Assembly (NCBI RefSeq): GCF_000425705.1
Contig: NZ_AUDY01000010.1
Coordinates: 62,001 to 126,000 of the forward strand
DNA: 64,000 nucleotides
Direction: 5' to 3'
From: Halobacillus kuroshimensis DSM 18393
GTDB lineage: Bacteria > Bacillota > Bacilli > Bacillales > Halobacillaceae
Part shown: piece after piece, positions 1-7,138 of the stretch
How the letters are laid out: every line of letters begins with the position of its first letter
Numbering within the stretch: position 1 is the stretch's first letter
Notes under the pieces: generated by a model
What the model was told of the DNA's origin: nothing
Databases searched by the model: none
Seen by the model: only the letters and a program-made list of their open reading frames with translations
Program-made: the position numbers and the translations under genes

Positions 1-151
1 CAAGAGCGGGCACGAGGAAGTTTCCGGCATTGGCCGCAACGGCCATCTGGATAAAAGCGAAACGATACCAGGGCGTATTTTTCTGGTGGAGAGGCACGGC
101 TTCAAGTCCGTACCTCTCCACAACAGACTTACTGCCTGCAGCAGCTCTCAT
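1..151 (-). CDS. NCS1-family cytosine/purine permease, N-terminal part only
   Basis: The reverse strand encodes about 50 N-terminal residues before the window edge cuts the gene. The start ATG (149-151) is preceded by an AAAGGACG-type ribosome binding site. The residues VERYGLEAVP, a Trp-containing linker and a first membrane helix ending AGNFLVPAL resemble the N-terminus of nucleobase:cation symporter-1 proteins (cytosine, purine, allantoin or thiamine permeases). In that family this stretch precedes a 12-helix inner membrane transporter. The substrate cannot be judged from this fragment. It is transcribed divergently from the SDR gene at 258. Confidence 0.6.
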   Translation of the reverse strand, partial: MRAAAGSKSVVERYGLEAVPLHQKNTPWYRFAFIQMAVAANAGNFLVPAL

Positions 152-257
152 GATTGTCACGTCCTTTCTGACGAGCTCATTGTACAGAACGGGGCAGAAG
201 AAGTAAACAATACAACTGTTTGAAAGTAGAGATGGATCGATAAAAGGAGGGGTTTAG

Positions 258-1016
258 ATGCGCCATGCCATCATAACAGCCGGCACGAAAGGCCTCGGCA
301 GAAAAGTTACGGAACACATGCTTGCTCAGGGGTATTCCGTAACGGTAACCTATTTTAACGACGAGCAGAAGGCGCAGACACTCCTGAATGACTTTGCTTC
401 CGCACGCGGGCGTATTCAGCTTGTAAAGGCGGATGTCACAGTGGAACAGGATTTGGAACGTGTGGTCGAGCAGGCGGTGGACCGCTACGGCCGTATCGAC
501 TTCTTAATTAATAATGCAGGGCCTTATATATTTGAACGGAAAAAGCTGATGGACTATTCTAAAGAAGAATGGAATCAAATGATCCGTGGGAATCTGGATG
601 CCGTCTTTTACCTGCTTAAGCTGACCATTCCCTATATGCGCAGACAGCATTTCGGCCGGATCATCAATTATGGATTTCAAGGAGCTCATTCGGCGTCCGG
701 TTGGATTTACCGATCAGCCTTCGCTGCAGCGAAAGTAGGCCTCGTTTCCCTGACCAAAACGATTGCCTATGAGGAAGCCGAGCACGGCATCACCTCAAAT
801 ATGATCTGCCCTGGAAATATTGTGGGTGAATGGAAGGAGTCTTCCATCGATCAAAGCCGGAATACGACGGATGACGAGACACCGATAGGAAGACCCGGCA
901 CAGGGGAGGATATCGCACGGACCATCGATTTTCTATGTGATGAACGCTCGGATATGATTACAGGCACAATATACGAAGTCACCGGCGGTCTTGATGTCAT
1001 CCACCGCCATCGTTAA
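258..1016 (+). CDS. ytkK: SDR-family protein (YtkK-like), catalytic Tyr replaced by Phe
   Basis: 252 residues, start ATG behind AAAAGGAGG. The Rossmann fold is clear: a dinucleotide-binding AGTKGLG motif near residues 8-14, NNAG in LINNAGPY near residue 90, and a terminal TGGLDV. By length and position it matches YtkK of Bacillus, a FabG-like oxidoreductase of unknown substrate. The active-site segment reads SAFAAAK, so the Tyr of the usual YxxxK pair is Phe155 while Lys159 is kept. The fold should bind NAD(P)H, but classical SDR catalysis is doubtful. Fold and family are secure; the function is not. Confidence 0.85.
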   Translation: MRHAIITAGTKGLGRKVTEHMLAQGYSVTVTYFNDEQKAQTLLNDFASARGRIQLVKADVTVEQDLERVVEQAVDRYGRIDFLINNAGPYIFERKKLMDYSKEEWNQMIRGNLDAVFYLLKLTIPYMRRQHFGRIINYGFQGAHSASGWIYRSAFAAAKVGLVSLTKTIAYEEAEHGITSNMICPGNIVGEWKESSIDQSRNTTDDETPIGRPGTGEDIARTIDFLCDERSDMITGTIYEVTGGLDVIHRHR

Positions 1017-1045
1017 GGGGGGAGGGTGAATATTTTTAGAAAAAG

Positions 1046-1072
1046 TGAAACCTCTGCCCGGGGCTTTCCGTA
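1046..1072 (+). promoter_or_regulatory. SigmaW-type ECF promoter for the DUF4178-pspA pair
   Basis: TGAAAC at 1046-1051 and CGTA at 1069-1072, separated by 17 bases, match the sigmaW signature (TGAAAC, 16-17 bases, CGTA). The site lies 40 bases before the first gene of the pair. pspA-type genes of Bacillus are known sigmaW targets, which supports the call. Confidence 0.7.
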
Positions 1073-1111
1073 CATAAGGTACACAGGGCAAAGCAGAAGG
1101 GAAGTGAAGGA

Positions 1112-1624
1112 TTGGGTTTTTTCTCTCGATTGTTTCAAAAGAAAGACCAGCAGGTGCCCGAGGTGAAAGAACGGACGCCTCTGATGATTGAAGTAGGAGA
1201 TATTGTGACCTACGACCTCGCCGATTACGAAGTAGTAGGGAAAATCACCTATCGGGACGGTTCTTATGAATGGTATGCCTATCAGCTGCTGGAAGGGAAT
1301 CGAACCAAATGGCTCGCTGCTGAAATGGATGACGAGCTGGAGCTTGGAATGTATGAGAAGGTCAATCTGCCTGTGGGCAGGCCGTACCCCTCCTCTCTTG
1401 AATACGAAGGTGTGACCTACACGAAGGATGAAGAAGGGGAAGCCCAGGTGACAGGGGAAGGCCGCAGTGCGAATGTGAACGGCCGGACCGTCAACTATGC
1501 GGACTATATATCTGAAGATGAAGAAGCATACCTGAGTGTTGAAGCCTGGGGGACGGAAGTTGAAGTCAGTATCGGGTCAGACATTGAAGCGTATGAATTG
1601 AAAATTATAGCAGGTTCTAAATAA
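1112..1624 (+). CDS. DUF4178 domain protein
   Basis: 170 residues from a TTG start preceded by GAAGGGAAG. It begins with a short basic segment (MGFFSRLFQKKD), followed by an acidic beta-rich domain of the DUF4178 type with repeated short strands such as VGKITYRDGSYEWYAYQLLE. No signal peptide or membrane helix is visible. The pspA gene follows after 15 bases and both lie behind a sigmaW-type promoter, so a role in envelope-stress response alongside PspA is likely. The biochemical role is unknown. DUF4178 genes commonly sit next to pspA in Firmicutes. Confidence 0.75.
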   Translation: MGFFSRLFQKKDQQVPEVKERTPLMIEVGDIVTYDLADYEVVGKITYRDGSYEWYAYQLLEGNRTKWLAAEMDDELELGMYEKVNLPVGRPYPSSLEYEGVTYTKDEEGEAQVTGEGRSANVNGRTVNYADYISEDEEAYLSVEAWGTEVEVSIGSDIEAYELKIIAGSK

Positions 1625-1639
1625 CAAGGAGGAATTTAC

Positions 1640-2311
1640 ATGTTCAAATTTTTCAAACGTGTGAAGACGGTCGTAGGTTCTGAAATGAATGCGATGCTTG
1701 ATAAAGCTGAAGATCCAGTGAAAATGCTCGACCAATTTATGAGGGACATGGAAAATGACATTCGTGAAGCAGAGAGCGCTGTTGCTAAGCAGATCGCCAA
1801 TGAGAAAATGCTGAAGCGCAAGTACGATGATGCCCAGGCTCTTGCGGATAAGCGGATGCAGCAGGCTGAAAAAGCCATTGAAGCCGGTAATGAAGATCTT
1901 GCCCGCCGCGCCCTGGAAGATAAGAAAAATCATCAGGAACAGGCCGAGCAGTTGAAAGCGTCCTGGGAGCGCGCTCAGACAGACGCTTCCAATCTCCGTG
2001 AAAAGCTCGATGAAATGAAGAAAGAATACCAGGAAATGAAACTGAAGAAAGATTCCTTGAAAGCCCGTGCGGAATCAGCGAAAACCCGTACGAAGATGAA
2101 CCGGACCATGTCCAGTATCGGCGGGGATGAATCCCGTCAAGGCTTTGAGCGTATGGAAGAAAAGGTCATGCAGTATGAAGCGGAGGCGGATACAAGTGAT
2201 GATCTTTCATCAGAAGCCCGCTCCATTGATGATGAATTCGAGGAAATGGACAAAAAAGATGATGTGGATGATGAACTGCAGGCGCTGAAGCGTAAAATGA
2301 ATAAAGAGTAA
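1640..2311 (+). CDS. pspA: PspA/IM30 family envelope-stress protein
   Basis: 223 residues, ATG behind AAGGAGG. The sequence is almost entirely charged helix and heptad-like coiled coil, typical of PspA/IM30/Vipp1 (about 220-230 residues). It opens with an N-terminal amphipathic segment (MFKFFKRVKTVVGSEMNAML) and the conserved AEDPVKMLDQFMRDM. Members of this ESCRT-III-like family polymerise on the inner face of the membrane and counter loss of membrane integrity. It is the last gene of the unit, followed by a strong terminator. SigmaW control is inferred from the upstream promoter. Confidence 0.92.
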   Translation: MFKFFKRVKTVVGSEMNAMLDKAEDPVKMLDQFMRDMENDIREAESAVAKQIANEKMLKRKYDDAQALADKRMQQAEKAIEAGNEDLARRALEDKKNHQEQAEQLKASWERAQTDASNLREKLDEMKKEYQEMKLKKDSLKARAESAKTRTKMNRTMSSIGGDESRQGFERMEEKVMQYEAEADTSDDLSSEARSIDDEFEEMDKKDDVDDELQALKRKMNKE

Positions 2312-2317
2312 CGGCGA

Positions 2318-2344
2318 GACCCCCGGCTTCCGGGGGTCTTTGTT
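2318..2344 (+). terminator. Rho-independent terminator after pspA
   Basis: A GC-rich 9-bp stem (GACCCCCGG / CCGGGGGTC) with a TT-type loop is followed by TTTGTTTG, seven bases after the pspA stop. Confidence 0.9.
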
Positions 2345-2351
2345 TGTATGA

Positions 2352-2546
2352 TTACCGCTGGCGCAGCTCTGGTTCCGGATAGTTCATAAACTTCCTTTTT
2401 TTAAGCGGATAGTCGTGGAAATCAAGGACTTCCACGGTAACGGCCATATAGGTCCGCCCGTGTTTCAGGAGTAGAAAGACAGGGAAATGAAAAGAAGTGT
2501 AGAAGGAAATGGAAAGGGTTGGATAAATGCATCCAGCCGTATACAT
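2352..2546 (-). other. Doubtful reverse-strand reading frame or gene remnant
   Basis: A 64-codon frame on the reverse strand fills most of the pspA-ytkL gap. Its last ~35 codons look protein-like ([19 protein letters not shown], then a basic stretch and NYPEPELRQR). No Shine-Dalgarno sequence precedes the first ATG or the internal ATG of this segment, and I recognise no family. It could be a small gene with a missed start, a decayed remnant, or chance. The terminator at 2318-2344 lies just past its stop and could serve both strands. Confidence 0.2.
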
Positions 2547-2572
2547 TACTTTTTGTGAGAAGGAGTGGAAGG

Positions 2573-3253
2573 ATGAAAGTTTCTTATCATGGACACGCCG
2601 TAGTCAAAGTGGAAGCCAATGGAAAAACGATTTTGTTTGACCCATTCATCTCAGATAACGGGAACACGGATTTGAATGCGGATCAGGTGGAACCGGATGT
2701 CATTCTGCTGACCCATGGACATAACGATCACGTAGGGGATACGTTCGAAATTGCCGAACGGACCAATGCACAGATTGTTGCCCCGTTTGAGCTGGCTACC
2801 TACCTTGGAAACAAAGGGTTAAACGCTCACCCGATGCATATCGGCGGGGGGCATGAATTTGATTTCGGACATGTGAAGTTCACCCAGGCTTTTCATGGTT
2901 CAGCTTATACCGAAGAGGATGGCACCATTGTCTATACAGGAATGCCGACGGGGATCCTTCTGACTATCGATGGCAAAACCATTTTCCATGCCGGTGATAC
3001 CGGGTTGTTTTCTGATATGAAACTGATCGGGGAACGCAATGATATTGATCTGGCTTTTCTTCCGATCGGGGATAATTTCACGATGGGGCCGGAGGATGCT
3101 TTAACCGCAGCAGAATGGCTGCAGGCGAAACAGGTCGTTCCAGTTCACTATAACACCTTCGATCTCATCAATCAGGATGGAGAAGGATTTGCTTCACAGG
3201 TGAAGCCTGGAACAGGACGTGCGCTACAGCCGGGAGAGGTCATAGAATTGTAG
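2573..3253 (+). CDS. ytkL: UPF0173 metal-dependent hydrolase (YtkL)
   Basis: 226 residues, the usual family length. The ATG at 2573 sits behind AAGGAGTGGAAGG; an in-frame ATG further upstream has no ribosome binding site. The metallo-beta-lactamase fold is shown by SYHGHAVV near the start, the metal motif [10 protein letters not shown] near residue 50, HAGDTG near residue 140 and the late metal ligand VPVHYNTF near residue 195. The family binds two metal ions and is cytoplasmic; the natural substrate is unknown. Neighbours match the Bacillus ytkL locus. Confidence 0.92.
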   Translation: MKVSYHGHAVVKVEANGKTILFDPFISDNGNTDLNADQVEPDVILLTHGHNDHVGDTFEIAERTNAQIVAPFELATYLGNKGLNAHPMHIGGGHEFDFGHVKFTQAFHGSAYTEEDGTIVYTGMPTGILLTIDGKTIFHAGDTGLFSDMKLIGERNDIDLAFLPIGDNFTMGPEDALTAAEWLQAKQVVPVHYNTFDLINQDGEGFASQVKPGTGRALQPGEVIEL

Positions 3254-3265
3254 AGCGTTGGAAAG

Positions 3266-3299
3266 GCGGCAGGCCATTGTGGCCCTGCCGCTTTTTTTA
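3266..3299 (+). terminator. Terminator after ytkL
   Basis: The stem GCGGCAGG-CCA / TGG-CCCTGCCGC carries one bulge and is followed by TTTTTTTAT, 12 bases after the ytkL stop. Confidence 0.88.
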
Positions 3300-3349
3300 T
3301 CCCATACCGATTCAGTCCTGGAAACCATGCGCCTGAATTCTGGAAGAAA

Positions 3350-3378
3350 TTGCAGAACATCTGTATCAGTTGTATAAT
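3350..3378 (+). promoter_or_regulatory. SigmaA promoter for ytoI
   Basis: TTGCAG and TATAAT are separated by exactly 17 bases, about 50 bases before the ytoI start. Confidence 0.7.
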
Positions 3379-3427
3379 AACAATAAAGAGAGAAATGACT
3401 AGTACAGATAGAAAGTTTGGTGGGTGA

Positions 3428-4741
3428 ATGGCTACAAAACATGAACAGATCCTGGAACACATCGAGTCCTTATCCGTAGGAAGTAAAATATCCGTACGCG
3501 GGATTGCAAAAGCGCTGAATGTCAGTGAAGGAACGGCCTATCGTGCCATTAAGGAAGCGGAAAACCAGCATCTTGTCAGTACGATGGAGCGTGTGGGGAC
3601 CATCCGGATTGAAAAGAAGAAGAAAGAGAATATTGAGCGTCTGACGTTCGCTGAAATCGTCAACGTCGTTGATGGGCAGGTTCTGGGCGGTAGAGAAGGC
3701 CTTTATAAAACCCTTGGAAAGTTTGTCATCGGAGCTATGAAACTGGAAGCGATGATGCGTTATACAGAAGCGGGTTCCCTCCTCATTGTCGGGAACCGGA
3801 CGAATGCCCATGAGCTGGCAGTGAAAGAGGGCGCGGCTGTGTTAGTAACGGGTGGATTTGATACGACAGATACCGTGAAAAAACTGGCCGACGAAAAGAA
3901 GCTCCCTGTCATCTCTACAAGTTATGATACATTTACTGTAGCGACAATGATTAATAGAGCCATTTACGATCAGCTTATTAAAAAGGAAATCGTACTGGTG
4001 GATGATATCTACACTTCTTTTGATGATTCCAGGTTTCTTTCCACAAGGGATACTGTCCAGCGCTGGCATGACCTGAATGAGGAAACGAAGCACAGCCGCT
4101 ATCCGGTAGTGGATGAGCAGAACCGTGTGGTTGGAATTGTCACTTCTAAAGATGTCATCGGGCAGGAGAAAACGGTCAGGATCGATAAGGTGATGACCCG
4201 TAATCCGATGACGGCTCATACGACGACATCCCTGGCTAATGCGGCGCATGTAATGGTGTGGGAAGGAATCGAACTGATGCCGGTCGTTGATACCAGCCAT
4301 AAATTCCAGGGGATTATCTCCCGGCAGGATGTGCTGAAGGCGCTGCAGCACATTCAACGGCAGCCTCAGGTTGGAGAAACCATCGATGACCTGGCTACAA
4401 ACCGGATGGTGATGGTGGAGAGCGATCAGAGCCCGCAGCGCTGGAGTACGAGAGTGACACCGCAGATGACCAACCAGCTTGGGACGATGTCGTACGGCGT
4501 GTTTGTTTCCCTGATTACGGAGGCCTCCAGCCGGATGCTCCGGAAGTACAAAAAAGGGGATCTGGTCGTCGAAAATATTTCCGTCTATTTTATCAAGCCG
4601 GTTCAAATTGAAAGTGATATTGAAATTATTCCACAGATTTTAGAAGTCGGCCGCAAATTTGCCAAGGTGGACATTGAAGTTCACCACGGAAAATCGATTG
4701 TCGGAAAAGCTCTTCTTATGGCCCAGTTGATCGACCGATAA
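3428..4741 (+). CDS. ytoI: YtoI: HTH-DRTGG-CBS-hotdog regulatory protein
   Basis: 437 residues, ATG after GGTGGGTG. Domain order: an N-terminal winged helix (residues ~1-65, with VRGIAKALNVSEGTAYRAI), a DRTGG-like domain (~70-185), two CBS repeats (~190-310, each with a VVGIVTSKDVIG-type core) and a C-terminal thioesterase-like hotdog domain (~320-437, QLGTMSYGVFVSLITEAS). The layout suggests a DNA-binding protein that senses adenine nucleotides through CBS and perhaps an acyl-CoA-like ligand through the hotdog fold. The family is conserved in Bacilli; its regulon is not known to me. It is monocistronic, with its own promoter and terminator. Confidence 0.9.
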   Translation: MATKHEQILEHIESLSVGSKISVRGIAKALNVSEGTAYRAIKEAENQHLVSTMERVGTIRIEKKKKENIERLTFAEIVNVVDGQVLGGREGLYKTLGKFVIGAMKLEAMMRYTEAGSLLIVGNRTNAHELAVKEGAAVLVTGGFDTTDTVKKLADEKKLPVISTSYDTFTVATMINRAIYDQLIKKEIVLVDDIYTSFDDSRFLSTRDTVQRWHDLNEETKHSRYPVVDEQNRVVGIVTSKDVIGQEKTVRIDKVMTRNPMTAHTTTSLANAAHVMVWEGIELMPVVDTSHKFQGIISRQDVLKALQHIQRQPQVGETIDDLATNRMVMVESDQSPQRWSTRVTPQMTNQLGTMSYGVFVSLITEASSRMLRKYKKGDLVVENISVYFIKPVQIESDIEIIPQILEVGRKFAKVDIEVHHGKSIVGKALLMAQLIDR

Positions 4742-4743
4742 AA

Positions 4744-4769
4744 AAAGCCGCTGTCCGGGCAGCGGCTTT
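4744..4769 (+). terminator. Bidirectional terminator between ytoI and ytpI
   Basis: AAAGCCGCTG / (C)AGCGGCTTT forms a stem between the convergent ytoI and ytpI genes, with A-rich and T-rich flanks suited to either strand. Confidence 0.8.
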
Positions 4770-4778
4770 GTGAACCAT

Positions 4779-5081
4779 TCAGGTCTGGGAACGGGCTTCC
4801 TGCTTTTTATATTCCTGCTGGTAATGGCGGCTCGCCTTAAAGCCGAGCCGTGCCTGAGCAGCTCCGAGTATAAGGAAGACCAGCCCGACAAACAAGGAAA
4901 GCCTTGTCTGATAAAATACATACTGGTTAATCGCAAAGAAAAACAAGAATCCGCCGAGAAAAATCTTCGATCTGCTGTTCAAGTATTCCTGTGTAAGTGG
5001 ATCTCGGGCCCGGATGACCATCACTTTGTAGTAAATGTAAAGAACAAGGGAAACTAAGATGAGAATCGGAAAAATAATCAA
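4779..5081 (-). CDS. ytpI: YtpI family membrane protein
   Basis: 100 residues on the reverse strand from a TTG start with AGGAG about 10 bases upstream. Three hydrophobic helices are visible (residues ~2-20, ~40-58 and ~61-80), with a short basic C-terminal tail. Size, topology and position between ytoI and nrnA match YtpI of Bacillus. The function is unknown. It is convergent with ytoI and divergent from nrnA. Confidence 0.8.
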   Translation of the reverse strand: MIIFPILILVSLVLYIYYKVMVIRARDPLTQEYLNSRSKIFLGGFLFFFAINQYVFYQTRLSLFVGLVFLILGAAQARLGFKASRHYQQEYKKQEARSQT

Positions 5082-5204
5082 GGTGAATCGACTCCTGATC
5101 GTTAAGAATTCCTTTTCATTGTAGCTTGTTTTGTTGGAAAAGGCTACCTGTGCCGGGAATTCTGCAAGCGGTTGTCAGGAAAAAATAATAGGAGGCTTTA
5201 TTTC

Positions 5205-6161
5205 ATGTCTACACAAGCCATCATTCAGTCCATTAAATCTCATTCGACTATCATTATCCACCGCCACGTCCGGCCGGATCCTGATGCCTATGGTTCCCAG
5301 GCCGGACTTGCCGAAATAATTCGTGCGAGCTTTCCGGAAAAGCAGGTGTATCTTGCGGGCGAAGGGGAGCCGTCGCTGGCATTTCTTGCCGAAATGGATG
5401 ATATTGCTGATGACACTTTTAAGGAAGCTTTAGTCATCGTCTGTGACACAGCCAATCAGGCCCGTATTGATGACCAAAGATTTGGATCCGGAAAACAGCT
5501 CGTGAAAATTGATCATCACCCTGACGTCGATCAGTATGGAGACATTCAATGGGTGGATACGACATCCAGCTCCACCTCCGAAATGATTTATCATTTATAC
5601 AAGGAAGGAATCGAGGCAGGACTGAAAATGAATGAACGTTCTGCAAGGCTTCTGTATGCAGGAATTGTAGGGGATACCGGGCGTTTTCTTTTTCCAAGCA
5701 CAACGAACAGAACGCTCTCCTACGCTGCGGATTTAGTGCATTATGATTTTGATCGATCTTCCCTGTTTAACGAAATGTATAAGACTCCTGTCCACGTAGC
5801 CAGGTTAAAAGGCTATGTCCTTGAGAACTTCACGCTTCACCCGGCCGGCTATTCCACCATACGACTTGATAAGGATACTTTGGAGCGTTTTGGTGTAACA
5901 GCGACCGAAACGAGCCAGCTGGTCGGCCTTCTCGGAGATATTGAAGGCATTCTTGCGTGGGCGTTCTTCGTGGAAGAAGAAGATAATATCCGCGTCCGCC
6001 TGCGTTCCAAAGGTCCGGTGATTAACGGAGTTGCCGCTGCTCATAATGGTGGTGGACACCCGATGGCCTCAGGGGCTTCTGCTTCCAACTGGGCGGAAAC
6101 CGAGGACATTGCCGGGGAATTGGAAGAGGTTTGTAAAGCATATCGAAACGAGCAGGCATAA
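5205..6161 (+). CDS. nrnA: Bifunctional oligoribonuclease / PAP phosphatase NrnA
   Basis: 318 residues. The ATG at 5205 lies 8 bases behind ATAGGAGG, so the in-frame ATG 33 bases upstream was rejected. The DHH phosphoesterase domain shows RPDPDAYGSQ (residues ~25-35), VIVCDTANQARID (~80) and the DHH motif in KIDHHPDVDQ (~105). The DHHA1 nucleic-acid-binding end shows GGGHPMASGA near residue 288. NrnA degrades RNA oligomers of 2-5 nucleotides and converts pAp to AMP in the cytoplasm. Its stop codon lies inside the terminator loop. Confidence 0.95.
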   Translation: MSTQAIIQSIKSHSTIIIHRHVRPDPDAYGSQAGLAEIIRASFPEKQVYLAGEGEPSLAFLAEMDDIADDTFKEALVIVCDTANQARIDDQRFGSGKQLVKIDHHPDVDQYGDIQWVDTTSSSTSEMIYHLYKEGIEAGLKMNERSARLLYAGIVGDTGRFLFPSTTNRTLSYAADLVHYDFDRSSLFNEMYKTPVHVARLKGYVLENFTLHPAGYSTIRLDKDTLERFGVTATETSQLVGLLGDIEGILAWAFFVEEEDNIRVRLRSKGPVINGVAAAHNGGGHPMASGASASNWAETEDIAGELEEVCKAYRNEQA

Positions 6162-6180
6162 GATAGCCTGCTCGTTTTTA
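6149..6180 (+). terminator. Bidirectional terminator overlapping the nrnA stop
   Basis: The 9-bp stem CGAGCAGGC / GCCTGCTCG starts inside nrnA, holds the TAA stop in its loop and ends in TTTTTA. It can also serve the convergent ytrI. Confidence 0.85.
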
Positions 6181-6675
6181 ACGTACCAGCTTTATTTCAA
6201 GTCTTAACGTAATGACCTCGGAAATGATCAGTTGGTTCACTTTCAGTTGGTAGGTGAAGTCATCCACCACATAGTTTTTGTTTTCAAGGGCGGTTAAGAT
6301 CAGATCCGCCTGATCAGCTACCACCTTTACGGGCTTCCCTGGCAGGGAAGAAAGCTGATCCTTGACCATCGTCGTCAGCTGGTGCTGCGTAAGCAGGTCG
6401 ACTTCCAGCTTTTTGGCATTGGTGTAGGAAACGTCCATTTCGCCAACCGTCAGTGGTGCGGATTCAGAATCCTGATTTTTATTGTTCAGCAGTCCCTCAT
6501 ACTTCACTTCCAGTTCGTGCAGCTCTGTAGTCAAGCCGATATGTTCTTCGGTATATTTCTGCTGGAGCTGCCCATGAGTATAAAGAAAAAAGAGCCAGCC
6601 GGCCAGGGTGCCGAGCAGAACACCGGCGAAAAAACGCCTCCATTCCCTGCTTTTATGGTAAGGAGGGAAATGCAT
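6178..6675 (-). CDS. ytrI: Sporulation membrane protein YtrI
   Basis: 165 residues. The chosen ATG overlaps the ytrH stop by one base (TGATG) and follows AGAGGTG; an upstream in-frame start lacks this. One membrane helix (residues ~15-32, FFAGVLLGTLAGWLFFLY) is followed by an extracytoplasmic domain of ~130 residues with an early coiled-coil stretch (EEHIGLTTELHELEVKYE). This matches YtrI, which in B. subtilis is made in the mother cell under sigmaE and acts in sporulation. It is translationally coupled to ytrH. Confidence 0.85.
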   Translation of the reverse strand: MHFPPYHKSREWRRFFAGVLLGTLAGWLFFLYTHGQLQQKYTEEHIGLTTELHELEVKYEGLLNNKNQDSESAPLTVGEMDVSYTNAKKLEVDLLTQHQLTTMVKDQLSSLPGKPVKVVADQADLILTALENKNYVVDDFTYQLKVNQLIISEVITLRLEIKLVR

Positions 6676-7007
6676 CAGGTCACCTCTTCTCCGAGCAGCC
6701 ACTCAAACAACAGAAGTGCTGCCTTCACCCCGCCCATAGCCGCAACGATTATGACGATCTGCTTGAACATATCGAAAGTGGAGCCGTCGAGAATGCCTTT
6801 TTCAAAGTTGCTGATGGCATCAAAGGTTCCCCCGATGGCTGCAACAACAGCCCAGATTCTTAAACTTTTGGCGATGCGGAACATGGCGGTCAGCGGAGCT
6901 TCCCCTGTTAAGTAACTGCCGATACTTCCAATAAGTGTTCCACCTACAATAACTCCAAAAGCGATAAAGAAGCATTGGATCATGGATACGATTAAACGGT
7001 CTTCCAT
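6675..7007 (-). CDS. ytrH: Sporulation membrane protein YtrH
   Basis: 110 residues with two or three hydrophobic segments (~7-30, ~50-65, ~82-104) and Gly-rich turns such as GVIVGGTLIGSIGSYL. It matches the YtrH family of sigmaE-dependent sporulation proteins. It is the first gene of a two-gene unit with ytrI, divergent from dnaE, and a sigmaE-type promoter is visible upstream. ytrH mutants of B. subtilis sporulate poorly; the molecular role is not established. Confidence 0.9.
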   Translation of the reverse strand: MEDRLIVSMIQCFFIAFGVIVGGTLIGSIGSYLTGEAPLTAMFRIAKSLRIWAVVAAIGGTFDAISNFEKGILDGSTFDMFKQIVIIVAAMGGVKAALLLFEWLLGEEVT

Positions 7008-7028
7008 CTTGTCCCTCTTTCCGCCTGG

Positions 7029-7057
7029 AAAATGTGTTTCTATTTAAACGAATATTC
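7029..7057 (-). promoter_or_regulatory. SigmaE-type promoter for ytrHI
   Basis: On the reverse strand GAATATT (7051-7057) and CACATTTT (7029-7036) are 14 bases apart. The first matches the sigmaE -35 element (KMATATT) fully; the second is a partial match to CATACA-T. It lies 22 bases before ytrH. Confidence 0.6.
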
Positions 7058-7138
7058 TTTTTCCTGTGGTTTTATGCAGAGGGCTTTATTCCCTATCCAA
7101 TAGTAGCTATAATTTACACATGAAAGAAGGTGTGCGAA

